This document shows, one piece after another, positions 37,301-49,269 of a stretch of DNA of 64,000 nucleotides. The stretch spans positions 4,226,685-4,290,684 of the forward strand of contig CP099848.1 of NCBI GenBank assembly GCA_030062745.1. Reading direction: 5' to 3'. Positions within the stretch are counted from its first letter, which is position 1. Every line of letters begins with the position of its first letter. Made by a program: the position numbers and the translations under genes. Source of the stretch: Capitulum mitella (taxonomy: Eukaryota; Arthropoda; Thecostraca; Pollicipedomorpha; Pollicipedidae). The notes under the pieces are model-generated. The model searched no databases, was not told where the DNA came from, and saw nothing but the letters and a program-made list of their open reading frames with translations.

Positions 37301-40300
37301 CGATTTGTACTTCTTTAGTATAACATGACCAGCAGAGGCCAGAAAAGGGTGTTTGCCTCTTTTGTTCATTCAGTTGTTAGAAAACTAATCCTCCTATTTT
37401 TGAAACCCTGTGAACGCCCATGAATTTTCTCAAACTTTCGAGATTTGCGGACCCATGGTAAAAGCCCTATCCATAATCTCTCGATTCATGCCAGTTTCAT
37501 CGAAATCGGTCCATAAACAACGGAGTTATAAGAAGTCCAAAAGTACCCCCCATTTTGACCTTTTTTCCCCCCTGTATCCAGAAATTTCAAAATTTTTAAA
37601 ATTTCTTTTTATAAAAATGTAGTTCACGTGACGGCAAATTGATTGCCATTTGTTGTGATGAAATCGGACAAGTAGTTCTCGAGATCTCAGGGGGGGCCGA
37701 ATCCGCCCCCCCTGCCGGGAATCGACCATACCGTCTAGCCCTCCGGGAATAGGGTTAAGCCGTTTAAATCGGACCGTGACTTCCTGAGATACTAAGTTTT
37801 AAATCCGGTGGTGCACCGCCTTGCCGCGCATGGAAAGGCGGATGACCAGCAGTTAGAATCGTGACCTGACATGACCTCGGATGGTTTTTAAGTGTATTTG
37901 ACTGCACATCGTATCACATACTTATGGAGCGAATATCTGGGCCGTATTCGAGTTTCTAAAACACGCGAATCCACCAGACAGACAAAAAAGTGACGGTGGC
38001 CAAAACTTTAATATAAGCAATAACATGACTCTGTTTGGCCTGACCTGACCGAAGATGTAACGCGCAGAGCAGGCCAAATATGGTGATTTCAGAAAGACTA
38101 AGAGTGAGGCCATTCAGCAGTATCACTTTCAGTCCTCAAACACCACTAGTTTAGATTTTAGTGTGGGGGTCAAATTAGCCCCCATGACGGGGCGAGCAAG
38201 AGTGTGGCGGATTAAGACGTAGGCAAACATGACGGGCCGGGTTGTGAGATACTTCTTTGGGATAAGATTATGCGGTAGACAAGGTAACAGTAGGCAGTAG
38301 ACGCGCGGCGAACTGAACTTTGGCCTCGGCAACGCTTATCAGCTATTATGAAACAGGCCAATGCAGTGAGTCAAAGTCTATCCGCCGGGGTCTCAATACG
38401 GACAAGATTTAAAACGAACTTTACCAGTGCTTGTTATGAAAAGGTCATTGTAATCAATCGAAGCTGAGCTACTGTGGTTTCAACAAATTCTCGGATTATT
38501 CAGACTAGCTAACAGCTAAACACAACCATCCTGAATATCTGCTTCAAAATAACTTACTTGAAATAAAATGCGTGTCTTGTGCTGCAGGCGCAAGTTCGCG
38601 CTGAAGATCCAGGAGCAGGAGGAGCACATCGAGACCCTGATGGCCAAGCTGTCCCAGGTGGAGAAGCAGAAGTCGCGGCTGCAGTCCGAGGTCGAGGTGC
38701 TCATCATCGACCTCGAGAAGGCCAACGGCAACTGTCGCGAGCTGCAGAAGCGCGCCGAAACTGTGGAGCGCATGAACGCCGACCTCAAGAGCAAGGTGAG
38801 CACACAGCTAAGATATTGCGGTCCTCCGTGGTCATTGGCCGTCTAGTAGCTGAACAGGTTTCAGAACCGGGTGCCGCGTCATCATGGAGCCCAGCACTAG
38901 CCGTCAAGTCTAAGTAATGCTAAATGGAAACCATGAGACCCGGCTTCAAGTTAGAATAGAAAAGAGTGCAAAATAGAGAACTAACATCAAACAATTACAA
39001 GCGGCTGATTCTCCAAATGCAGGGTGTGTGATTGGCACGGGTTATGCCTTTCTCTGTGCTAAACATTACACAGTCGTTGTGACTTAGGCGCATGTACATT
39101 ATATTGTTGAAGACACTTTTTTCTGGAAAATTGGAGGAATTGGAAGAAAATTGCAACGACATTCCATTGGCGTTAGGTGGGGAAAAATCACGGAGCTTTG
39201 ATTATTTGACCTTGAATGTGACCACTTTATAACCCACTTGATCTCTTCTAACATGCTCTGACGATTTAAATGCGACCTTAATTACTCGTGAGGAGTGTGA
39301 TGTCAGTCGATCTTTTTCGTCTCTGTGACCTCGCCTGACCGTTCGTGACCCCTGTGACCTGCAGCTGGACGAACTGGCAGCTCTGTACGAGCAGAGCCAG
39401 CGCGATAATCGCGCCAAGGCCGCCGAAATTCAGCGGCTCAACGCCGAAAACGACAAGCTGAAGGAGCAGAACGGCAACCTGGGCCGTGAGAACAAGAAAC
39501 TCGAAGGTTTGTCGTTGCCCTATTTAAGTGCGCTTTGATTTTCATCACTTGGATCATGTTCTCAGCCAGAGCTTAGTTCCGTGCATACAGGAATCGGACC
39601 AGATTGTTCATTACTGACCGAGGGGGTAGGAGCATTCCAAAAAAGCGTGTGTGTTTGTGTCGAGGGGAGCAAAGACGTTTTTCCCACAGAGCTTATGCCA
39701 AATTTGCAAAAAAAGTGTGCGGGACAGGCATGGACCCGTTCCTCCCGTCCTACATCTATGATACTGACTTCAGCGAAAACGATATTTTAAAGAGTTGCGT
39801 TGTGGAGCGTTGCTGTCGAGCACAGCAGCTTACCTAAAAATGTTTACATCCGAAACCTATCACAGGTGAAAACCACGACCTGAAGAACGCGCTGGCGGAG
39901 CTGACTCGCCGCTACCACGAGCTGGAGCTGGAGAACCGTCGCCTGGAGAACGAGCGCCAGGAGCTGGCGACCGCCTACAAGGAGGCCGAGTCTGTGAGTG
40001 TTCGCAGCGTCAGAAACGAAGCGCATGGTCGATTTGCATCGCAAAGAGCTGGGCCTGATAACGTTCCAGCATGACCAACAGTATTCCGTAAACCACGGGT
40101 ACGCATAGGCTATGAAAGTACCTTTGTCTCGAGGGAAAAACCAAAGGCCATCCTTTTCAAGGATGCGGTTGGGACACTTTGGTTATCGAAAATAAACCCG
40201 TGCGGAGGTACGAGCCTGAGACTGAGCTTGAATAAAATTCAAGATGCTCATCAACTTCAATATTTTTTCCGCGGAAAAGCCTTCATTTTTTTCGGCGAGT

Positions 40301-43300
40301 CTTAGGAAGCAAAAGATAATTGGGCTCATCCACATGGTTGAAAATTTCCGAAAAATATGTGTCCACATAGGACTTTAAACCATTTTTCCAACCATTGCCA
40401 AAGCCCTTATGTTCATACCCCGAATATTTTTTGGGAACAGACTCCCTCATCCTTCTAGGATTGCTAGTCATGCTCATTCATGCCGTCCGGTATTTGTCGA
40501 TTGCCATCTAGCGTTGACTAGTTGAACCATTACCCGTCAGGGCCGCCGCGCCGAGGAGTCCCGTGCTCAGATGCTGACCGGTGAGCTGGGTCAAGTGCGT
40601 CACGAAATGGAAAAACGCCTCTCAGCCAAGGACGAGGAGATCGAATCCATCAGGTAAGCCACACGAACTGAAATGCCGAAAGAACTACCAAAATCTGCCC
40701 AGTAACTTTGACGACCTCTGACGACAATGACTTTTGACGCAACGAATATATTGACGCCGGATATACGTTAAGCGCTGCTACGGCGAATGACAAATTTACC
40801 CATCGATTAATCTGCTAATTTTGGGAAGTGCCGGTCGGTAGTAGTCCGTTTACAGAGCACAGTTAACTCAGATTATGGGCCGCGTCTCACCAAGGTTCTC
40901 TGTATTGCCGCTCAGGAAGACGCTGACGATTGAGATTGAGCAACTGAACGGCCGCCTGGCTGACGCCGAGGCTCGCCTCAAGGCCGAGGTCATCCGCATC
41001 AAGAAGAAGATGCAGGTCACCATCACCGAGCTGGAGATGTCCCTGGACGTTGCCAACAAGAGCAACATCGACCTGCAGAAGAATGTCAAGAAGCTGTCAC
41101 TGCAGGTCTGGATTTGACCAAGCGTCCGATGACTTTCCTTATAAATTAATTTGTTTCACTTCTGACGAAGCACACTTTCGGAAACATCCGTCCTCAAGCC
41201 CACAAAATTGACGGACGCATACCGGTTGCTTTTGCTCGAAAGCAAACGACTTTTTTCCCACCAGCAGCGGTTGAACCTCACTGCACTTGTTTTCAGCTAA
41301 TACGTGGTCTTGATTTGGTTCTTGCGTCATATCTGTAGAACGGATGCTGTGCCCACTTTAAACACCAAGTACCATTCCCAGACGTCATGTGTGAAACATG
41401 CCATGTAAGAATTTGTCATCCACTACAACTTTCAGAAAACCTCCCCATTGCTACATTTACCATAACTTTTTCTTTAAACTAACACATCGTTTGCGAAAAT
41501 TTATCAACTAAAGATTTACAACATTCTACTCGTGTGTCCAGGAACGTGCACTATTCATCCGTTGTGGTGTGCTCTGATTGGTTATTCGCCCCTCCCACCA
41601 GCTGACGGAGCTGCAGGCCCACTATGACGACGTCCAGCGCCAGCTGCAGGCCACCCTGGACCAGTACGGCATCGCCCAGCGGCGCATCCAGGCACTCTCT
41701 GCCGAGGCGGAGGAGATCCGCGGCAACCTGGACCAGGTGGGCCTCCGGTAGCCGGCCCGCCAGCCGTCTGAGCTGCCTCCAGCCAGTGGGCCGGCCGTCC
41801 AGCCACCGGAAACCTCCAGCCGTCAGACGGCCTCAGCCACTGGGGCCGGGCGTTCAGTCACTGGAATGCCTCAGTCGCTGGAAGGCACCCAGTCGCTAGA
41901 ATGTCAGTTGCCGTACGACGGTTATGGCGGTGTCAAAGATGACACGCAGCAGGGTAACTGGTGGAGGCATGTTCGAAATTTGCTGAATTTGCGTAGAGCG
42001 TTAGTGTTTGCCAAATCGTGGATGTCCGACTTTTGGGCTAATATTTCGGGCCTTGGCTAAATTTCTATGCACCTCAATAATCACTATGCAGTCTTTACGA
42101 GAAACCTTTTCACCTTGCTTACGTTACACAGAATGTTCGATTATTTTGCAACAATGCTCTGTTCGTTTGAGTTAGGCTGATTAGGAGTCTAAAGTCAGGG
42201 TGAGTTATTTTAAAGTCATGTTGAGTCCGTCTTGTTGCATACTGCTTGTCGACAAAAGCGTTCCCTGGATCTTTTGAAACAATGTCGTCCTTGATTTGTT
42301 CCCATTCAAAACCGTTGTCTGTGCTGCGGACTCCCTCTGTTTTCACCTTTCCGGGGTCGCGGCCGGTGTGCCGGTGTTTTCGACTCTGCCGTCCCCGCCC
42401 CGTCTGACGGCATCCGCGTCCGTCCCCAGGCCCAGCGTCTGAAGCGCGCCGCCGAGGAGACCTGCGAGGAGTTCCGCGTCCGCATCAACGAGCTGCAGAC
42501 CGTCAACGTCAACCTGACCAGCATCAAGAGCAAGCTGGAGCAGGAGCTAGCCAACCTCACCTCCGACTACGACGAAGTCACCAAGGAACTCAGGGTCAGT
42601 CACCAGCAAAGGGTTGCTAGGTCTGAGGGCGAGAGCTATGACTTCAATAAAATCTGGTGCAATGTCGTAGTGTGTGCACGGCGTCCCTGAAGACAGGTTT
42701 TTAAAGTCAGTCGTGTGGGCAAGGTTTACCGTTCATGAGTGACCTTGACCTGCCTATTTTCCGTAAGTGTAAACATTGTTATTACAAGCACGTGTCCGAT
42801 TGGTTATCATAATGGCAACATGGTAAGCGGATGTTTTTCTAACGCCATTATTGGCCCTCAGGTGGTGGACGAGAGGTACATGAAGGTGCAGAGCGAGCTG
42901 AAGCACACGGTGGAAATGCTGACGGAGGAGCAGACTCGCATTGTCAAGATCGAGACCATCAAGAAGTCGCTAGAGGTTGAGGTCAAGAACCTGACCATCC
43001 GGCTGGAGGAGGTGGAGGCCAGCGCTATCGCTGGCGGCAAGCGCGTCATCAGCAAGCTGGAGGCCCGCGTGAGTGTTCGAACTTACTCTACTGCACTGCG
43101 GAAGCAGCGGAAAGGGGATGCCAAGTCATCTGAATTGCACTCTGGTCGACCAGTCTCGAACTTCAAGGAATTCAGCTCAATTTTTTATCTTGTGCTTGTT
43201 CTTCATAGAATGAGTTAGAACGTGGGCATTCAATATGCATATGTTCCCACCATTCTACCATTTCTAAGCATCGGTGCCAGGAGCGAAGCTGCTGAGCGGA

Positions 43301-43977
43301 GCTGGCTGCGTCCTTCGACACGTTGACGCGACGTCTGCCCCCAGCTGCGCGACCTGGAGCTCGAGTTCGACAACGAGAAGAGGCGCCACGCCGAGACCCA
43401 GAGCCTGCTCCGCAAGAAGGAGCGCAACGTCAAGGAGCTGATGATTCAAATGGAGGAGGACCAGCAGAACATCCTGATGCTCCAGGAGACCTTGGACAAG
43501 CAGTCTCAGAAGGTCTGTATGTAGATGATGAAGAGTCATTTGCACGTCTGTTCTAGGGTTTGGTCGCGGAAGATTCGAGCGAGAAATCAGTTCGGAAAGT
43601 CTTGCCTTGTGACGCCGGGAGGAATCATGTGATTGGTAGACACGAGATTTTTCACTGATCCGCCAAGAAAAAGTAAAACCCAGTGGGGAGTCGATGAACG
43701 TCCCTTGCATCCCCTGTCCTGCACCTGACGCCGCCGCCGCCCGCTGCAGGTGAACCTGTACAAGCGCCAGCTGCAGGACCAGGAGCAGATGTCGTCGCAG
43801 AACATCACGCGCGTGCGCCACTTCCAGCGCGAGCTCGAGGCGGCCGAGGCGCGCGCCGAGAGCGCCGAGACCAACATGCACATGATCCGCAGCAAGCACC
43901 GCAGCTTCGTCACGCAGTCGGCCGTGCCGGGCGGCTCCATCACGGTCGTCCAGCAGACGCGGACCGTGGAGGAGTGA
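18970..43977 (+). CDS. Prm: Paramyosin, 18 coding exons
   Basis: Coiled-coil core protein of invertebrate muscle thick filaments. Exons: 18970-19089, 28353-28409, 30954-31040, 31389-31555, 32029-32107, 34499-34618, 34998-35123, 35941-36137, 38588-38795, 39365-39506, 39866-39993, 40541-40653, 40916-41105, 41602-41736, 42430-42594, 42862-43068, 43345-43512, 43750-43977. The join is 2637 nt, 878 aa plus stop; Drosophila paramyosin is 879 aa. Residues 1 to about 35 are a Ser/Thr/Gly-rich non-helical head. About 36-850 is continuous heptad coiled coil ([53 protein letters not shown]). The tail, about 851-878, is non-helical ([11 protein letters not shown]...TRTVEE). All donors are GT and all acceptors AG, and phases agree at every junction. 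Intron 1 is 9263 bp; introns 5 and 8 each carry a MITE. No separate miniparamyosin first exon was recognised. Confidence 0.97.
21094..21400. repeat. 18-bp degenerate tandem repeat in paramyosin intron 1
   Basis: About 16 copies of AGCTGTCCCGGCACCTCC with drift. The period is a multiple of 3, so the - strand reads as a spurious hexapeptide repeat (EVPGQL-like). Confidence 0.85.
22327..22352. repeat. (AT)13 microsatellite
   Basis: Thirteen uninterrupted AT units in paramyosin intron 1. Confidence 0.95.
24050..24440. repeat. Degenerate tandem repeat of about 48 bp in paramyosin intron 1
   Basis: Repeated phrases CTGCCCGGGCTGCATTGTTC, CTCCACCGNTACACTG and ACCGTGNCAC recur about every 45-50 bp with heavy drift, roughly eight units. 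Confidence 0.7.
25630..25870. repeat. Degenerate tandem repeat of about 40 bp in paramyosin intron 1
   Basis: Phrases of the type CGTCAGCTCCACTGA and CTGTCAGCTTCACTGAG recur about every 35-45 bp. Strongly diverged. Confidence 0.6.
26611..26800. repeat. 32-bp G-rich minisatellite in paramyosin intron 1
   Basis: Two near-perfect units built on GGAGGCGGGCACGGACGGGA plus GCCGCCGAGGGG, followed by truncated and expanded variants. The + strand is purine-rich with many G-runs. Confidence 0.85.
28092..28350. repeat. 20-23-bp tandem repeat ending at the acceptor of paramyosin exon 2
   Basis: About 11-12 units of CCGTGCTCCCGATCTGACT with a variable CTGT or GC linker. The last unit, CCGTGCTCCCCAG, supplies the pyrimidine tract and AG for exon 2 (28353). 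So this splice site is itself a repeat variant. Confidence 0.88.
28550..28800. repeat. Degenerate 45-bp tandem repeat in paramyosin intron 2
   Basis: Six copies of a phrase like ATGCGGCACAGCATACCCAG start near 28556, 28599, 28646, 28691, 28738 and 28783, spaced 43-47 bp. The sequence between is diverged. Confidence 0.8.
30360..30680. repeat. Degenerate tandem repeat in paramyosin intron 2
   Basis: Phrases such as GTCTGCAAAGGAGA, AGCTGCAAACGCAGAC and TTATACTGGAGACTG recur irregularly. I read this as a worn minisatellite; it has no coding support. Confidence 0.55.
32888..34066 (-). mobile_element. TTAA-flanked MITE, family 1 copy B, in paramyosin intron 5
   Basis: 1179 bp, opposite orientation to copy A. 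TTAA flanks at 32884-32887 and 34067-34070, with CCCTATTCCCGG at one end and GGGAATAGGG at the other. It carries the same internal order, the same G/C hairpins and the same DR1 (reverse strand, 33421-33433). It makes up half of intron 5. Non-coding. Confidence 0.87.
35640..35940. repeat. GACCTGA-rich array running into the acceptor of paramyosin exon 8
   Basis: Degenerate short repeats of CGACCTGA and CGACCCGGTGACC fill the end of intron 7 and continue to CCCGGCCCGCAG at the exon 8 junction (35941). Order increases toward the acceptor. Confidence 0.8.
36545..37754 (+). mobile_element. TTAA-flanked MITE, family 1 copy C, in paramyosin intron 8
   Basis: 1210 bp, same orientation as copy A and visibly very similar throughout. 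TTAA flanks at 36541-36544 and 37755-37758. DR1 at 37197-37209. Ends CCCTATTCCCGG and CCGGGAATAGGG. Non-coding, no transposase. Confidence 0.88.
41740..41910. repeat. Degenerate CCAGCCACTGGA-type repeat at the start of paramyosin intron 14
   Basis: Phrases CCAGCCAGTGG, CCAGCCACCGGAA, CAGCCACTGGGG, CAGTCACTGGAA and CAGTCGCTGGAA follow the exon 14 donor closely. Confidence 0.65.
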
Positions 43978-44450
43978 GCGGCCCCGGCGGCCGGCCGGGC
44001 GCCGCCCCCGGCCGGCGGCGGTCGCGGCTGGGCAGCGCCGCCGCCCGGGAGCCGCCGCCCGCCACAGGCCGGCCAGCCGCCGGCCCCGTCACGCGTGCCC
44101 TCCGTTTGCCCGCAGGTAGAGGCCCCGCCCCGCCCCTAGCGCCCCAGTCCACCCCCGACAACGCAACCTCGTACCGAGTCGACTGAGTGCCTGTCTGCGT
44201 CCTGTTGTGATGTGAGCCGGCGGTAGCGGCGCCGCGGAGCGAGCCCGACCGCCGCCGCCCGGTCGGACACCCCTGCAGCCGGGCCGGCGCGGGTCGGACG
44301 CCCCTGCAGCCGGCGCCGGGGCAGGTCGCGGCGGCCGCCCGCCGCCGGATGAAGCGACGGCCGCCACACGACTGTCAAATACATGTAAACTTTGTGGAAC
44401 GCGCGCGGCCTCCCTGGAAGCTGTTGTGGCGAGCTGCGATAACATCATCG

Positions 44451-44456
44451 AATAAA
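44451..44456 (+). promoter_or_regulatory. Prm: Polyadenylation signal of paramyosin
   Basis: AATAAA lies about 475 bp after the stop, at the end of a GC-rich 3' UTR that includes a duplicated CCCCTGCAGCCGG phrase near 44270 and 44310. Confidence 0.8.
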
Positions 44457-44469
44457 ACGACACCGAACA

Positions 44470-46300
44470 GCAGGAGTTTTGCCGAAGCCGTCCACAGGTT
44501 AGATGTCCAGTGTCGGCGGTCGTGATCAGGACCGTTTATGGCTTCACCGAGAGCAAGAAGCTTTCACAGAACGGCGCCTACCGGAAAACAGAACAGGAAG
44601 CGCAGAACAATCGAAAATGCAGGGTTATGAAACATTCGTATGATGTTCACACTTCACGAAATGCATATACTCACAGGAGTGTTGATTTTTGGCAATGTTT
44701 GAGGGAAGGACAGAAGTCATGGCGTTGCCTGCAAAGACCTACATAGGGTTTTGCAAGGGATGAGCCCGACCAGCCCTTAGTCCCTCAAAACCGAAATATC
44801 CTCTGGTTAGGCTTATTTATTACGAAGTGCTGCAAAGTCGAGATTATTGTTAATGTTAGACCTTTAGAAGCGTGAGAATGACCTGACAGAAGAGGAGCCC
44901 GGGCCCACGCCGTCCCAGATGGATGCGCCCGTGGGAGCCGGGATTTTGCAAAACAATGAACCAGGACAAACCTAATCTCTATCATGCAAAGTTCCTCGGA
45001 TTTTCGGCAATCCGATTACACGAGACCGAAAGAGTCGTTCGTTTAATTTCATTGCTTTAGGCACAAATTTCCACAGCTGTTCTGCAATGTCCAATGCGCC
45101 AACCACGGCGTTCAGCTCCGACTGAGTCCTCTGCAGCCCGCTCGCGAAGGGTTAAGTCTTAGATCTCCGAAATAAGATGACGCCTTGCCGGGCACTGCCG
45201 CGACGCGACGACCATTGTCATAGTCCGCTACCGGTCAGCAAAACGATGTCTGACGTCTGAGATACCACTAGCAGTGCCTTTCACTGCCCGGCCGGCAGCG
45301 AGCCGCCAGTCTAAACTCAGCAACAGTCTACCCTCTGTTTGACTGCACTCCGGGCATCGGCAATGGGCAACCCCCCCCCCACAAAAAAACTCTGCAAGTC
45401 TTCTATAATCCTCAGATTACGTAGGATATGAGTCGATCTGCACACGATCTGATCTACAAGAGGTCATCTCTCGGAGGTGGGGGAGGGGAAAGTTTCCTCG
45501 CTCCCCCCGTGACGAAGCCATTTTGTACAGTCTTTCTATTAATGCACAACTAGGTCTCCAGCGCTTTCCAGTTTCACGGCATAGATTCTACAGGCCCGAA
45601 CAACACCGATGTTATAGCGCTGGGGCACCCACTAAGGCCGTTCAGCCAATTTTTTTGGTGGCCTTACAGAACACACGGCTTTAGCGAGCGCTGCTAGCGC
45701 TAAGGCCAGTGTTATTCGGACCTGTATAATCCAGGCTCTCAAACACTCCTCCACAAGGACTCTTTGCACTAAAAACCGAGCAGAATCAAACAAATACTCG
45801 TGGACAAAGACGATCCTACTGAAGTAAAAACGCAGACTCACAAGGCCCTGACAAAACACTTCAGCCCACAAATCTCGACTCAGCTAGGCAACACCTTTAG
45901 CCTGCACTACCGTCAGATACCAACGCATTATGTCACGGTACTACGTCAGGCAACAGGTGTTACGTCAGCTACTACCAAAACACCATGCGCATATACGGCT
46001 GATAAAAAGCCCTTCACCACATCAATGCAACGTAACTGTAGGGCTCAGAATGTCATGGACAGTAGGATGTATCGTCAGACAAAGTTTTCTTGGCGAGAGT
46101 GATAAGGACTCCTGAAAGTGGCCTGAAAGTTGTGAAATATCGAAAAATCCCCGAGAAAACAGCGTTTATTGGTACCACCAGGCCACGGACGGGGTTTCCG
46201 ATCATACCTCACTGCGTTGAAGTCTCCTAGCGCCAAGCGGCGGCGACCTAGTAAGTTAACACCAGGCTGCGGCTGGCGGCCAGGCGGAGGCGGCCGTGCA
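44470..46300. other. Intergenic, no gene recognised
   Basis: Only short frames without family resemblance. No RNA gene seen. Confidence 0.5.
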
Positions 46301-46304
46301 TCGG

Positions 46305-47605
46305 CCGATAAAAGCTGTGAGCGTTTGTTCAGTCATTCCATATGTGACTAGGGAAGTCTTGAGTATAAACTGCACGCGTGCAGTTTTCAGGGAGTTCGTC
46401 TGATTCCATCAAAAGCTACGGCGCCACGAACGTTCAAGACTGACGTTTCCGTTGATGTCTGCGTCGGGCCATTCACAAAGATGTGCTTCTCATTTTCTTG
46501 CATTGTCGGGCGGAAGAGATCCGATCAACCCCAACTGACCCCGGACAAAGACTGCCCACGCTTGTGCGCGAGGCCGCACTCAGATAACAGACTGCTGCTG
46601 CCCTCTATCATCGCTCCTATAACATATGGTTCTACATAGGAGCAGCCTAGCGTAGAGGGCAGCGCCCGCAACCACACAGAGACTACGGCATGAGGTAAAT
46701 AGAGAGAAAAGCTGGGAATCAAGAACGGTCATGGTGCTGCAGCCTCAGACTATTGATACGGCCATTTTGAAATTTCGGCTTTAGACAAAGCACGTACATT
46801 TCCAACGGATGGACTGACCTTTAGACGAAAATCCCTCTTGCTACAGAATGACGGTATAGCTTTTGATGCTGAGGGCGGGCGCCGATAAAGCTACTGAGAT
46901 TTTTGTGTCCGATGACGGCTGCTGAGGCTTCATGGACTACATGCCCAACTCGCTCCACGGCCTGCGTGTGCACCGGATAGTTCTGGGACTCAACCAGAGA
47001 GTGAAGGATGCCCTAAATGTCGTCGTTGGAGACGCTTGCCAGCAGAGGCGGCTACGTCACGAGCTCAGACTCTCAGTCGATCAAACTTCCAGCGAGCCGT
47101 GCATGTGATAATTGAAGCCTCAGCAACCGCCGTCGGACAGAAGACAGTCAGGTTTTATCTGCACCAGTTTTCTGCATCACAAAGTCATGTCATCGTTCTC
47201 TTACAAGCAGGATGCTCGTCTTTGAAGGTCGGTCCGTCTGCCAAAAATGTACGTGCTTTGTTTAAAGCCCAATGTCTGGTGTACCCTCTGCAACACCTGG
47301 AAATCATTCCCGACGTTACTCAGGAAGTACATCGCTTCAAAGTTCGTAAATTCCACTGCCTACAAAGTTCGTAAATTCCACAGGACAGCATTTCAGCGTG
47401 ATTGTTTGGAAGAAGAAACAAGTTACAGCACCATGACCGTTTCCGATTTCCAGCTTTTCTACTCACCTCATGCCGTAGTCGAGACCGTTCGTGGCACCAT
47501 CGCTTTTGCTGGGTTCAGATGAACTCCCTGAAAACTGCACACATGCAGTCTACACTTCCTGACTACTCTAGCTGCGTGTAGAATGACTGAATAAAACGTT
47601 CACAA
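46305..47605. mobile_element. Foldback or TIR element of about 1.3 kb
   Basis: The left arm (about 46305-46405) and the right arm (about 47505-47605) are inverted copies of roughly 95 bp. They share TTCAGTCATTC, CTGCA-CGTGCAGTTTTCAGG and GGAGTTC-TCTGA. The interior, about 1.1 kb, has no transposase frame; it has a small tandem duplication (CAAAGTTCGTAAATTCCAC) near 47340-47380. Likely a non-autonomous DNA transposon of unknown superfamily; exact ends and target duplication not resolved. Confidence 0.7.
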
Positions 47606-47618
47606 GTATTACTTGCCA

Positions 47619-47802
47619 ACAGGGGCGCAGCCAGGATTTTCTTAACGGGGGAGGGGGGCAGAGCTCAGCGTGATCTGAAATCATACGAAAACCATCTGTT
47701 GGGAAGACGATTCGCATTGTGTTGTACAAAAACAAATGTGGGCCTAAGGGGGAAGGGCCCGGGACCCCCAGACCCCCTCTTTGGCTGCGCCGGTGGTTGA
47801 GG
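47619..47802 (-). mobile_element. Short MITE of about 180 bp, copy 1
   Basis: The ends are inverted (GGCGCAGCCA at the left, TGGCTGCGCC at the right). Reverse-complemented, it matches 55084-55247 along its length: a G-run then GGGCCC, GGCCCACATTT, a TATGATTTCAG/TGCATGATTTCAG phrase, and CCTGGCTGCGC/CCTAGCTGCGC. Non-coding. Confidence 0.8.
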
Positions 47803-48763
47803 ATGCACGGCCACCTCCAACCGGCCGCTGACCTCAGTCTGGTGTTAGCTCACGGGACCGCCGTCGCGTAGCGCTGGGAGACTGCAGCGCTGGGAGACAT
47901 GATCGGGAACCTCTTCCGACCCTGAAGGCACCAATAAACGTTACTTTTTTGCCGTTCTTTCACCATTTTAATAACATTTAGGCACGTATGCCACTTTTCA
48001 TTGCTCTCCATTTAACATCCGCGAAAACAGTTATTATCACGATGCATCCTGGTGGACAGCTTCAAAATAAACATTTGCGAATACTACAAAAACTGCAGCA
48101 CATCACCTCTCGCCTTCAAAAACAGGGCCAGTAGCTACCAGAAAGCAGCGAAACAACGTAACATCATAGACTAATCCAAATTTAATACCGGAGGCTGCGC
48201 TTCTCTCGAATAATGGCTAAAAAGATATTACCATTACAATACTCTCTAGACGCCTCGCAATGCATCTACAGAGCTGTGGGCCACTAAAATACACCGAGAA
48301 ACAACATAGCATTAGACTAACAAGACAGACAGTTGTTCAAAACACGACGATCACCGTCAAAACATCTGGAAAACGACGTCTGAAAGCTCTTGAGGCACCC
48401 CACATTCGCGAAAGGGACCCAACCATTAACCGTCACTGTTGTATGAGGACCCGTCTCCGCGCGGGAAATAAAATGGAAGCAAAACGATATAAAAATGTAA
48501 AATGCTAGCTTATTAGGGAAGTCTGGAATGCACTGTGCTGAACTGCGCGTACTACGCTCGTACTGGTTGCATATTTACGTATAAGTAACACTGATTTAAA
48601 CCATTCTTGAAAAGGTCACAAGTACGGTGAAACATCTAATACAAGGTTATGAAACATGCCATTCTTCATTTCTTATTGTCAGCTGAGGCTATATACCAGG
48701 AAAGAGAGGACAGAGTTCCCTCCCCCCATGATAGGAGGTCCCAAAAACTGGTTGATGGGATAA

Positions 48764-48810
<47 letters not shown>

Positions 48811-49265
48811 AGGACATATAGGATATATATAAAGGATATATAAATAGCAGGCCCAAAAACCCCTATTGTCACAACTGTTTTGTTGGGAAAAAATCTTTGA
48901 AAATAAATAGTTAATCTATTTTTACTTTCGAAATCTCCAGCTGTGTGCTTTTGGGTATGATAATTCCTGCACGTTCGAATAAAACGGCAGGAGTACTACT
49001 CAGCCCTTTTATTTAGTCTTGAGCCCCCTTATGGGGATCCTGGCTGCGGCACTCAATGCTGATTACGTTGCCGGCCGGCGGCCGTTCGCAGCTGAGCCCC
49101 CGCAGCGGCAGAACGTACCTGATCTGCAGGGGTCTGTCAAGGAGAGGGGGAAGTCCGATCTACTGCAGGTGGACTGCTGAAGCGAGAAGGCGCTCGCGAT
49201 TGGCTGCTGATGACCGGGCCCTCATGATCGGGTGGCTGCTGTCCTCGTCGGCGCTGGAATGAAAT
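47803..49265. other. Intergenic, no gene recognised
   Basis: AT-rich in the middle, with the TA microsatellite listed separately. No coding or RNA gene is supported. Confidence 0.5.
48769..48808. repeat. (TA)20 microsatellite
   Basis: Forty uninterrupted bases of TA, followed by imperfect ATATAGGA-type units to about 48845. Confidence 0.95.
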
Positions 49266-49269
49266 GAAA

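Noticed and set aside
37938-38404. Possible TIR element with CCGTATT-GAG ends in paramyosin intron 8
   Set aside because: Only about ten bases match between the ends; too little to call.
28410-43749. Alternative first exon for a miniparamyosin
   Set aside because: Insects have such an isoform, but no intron here shows a convincing open first exon with promoter and donor.
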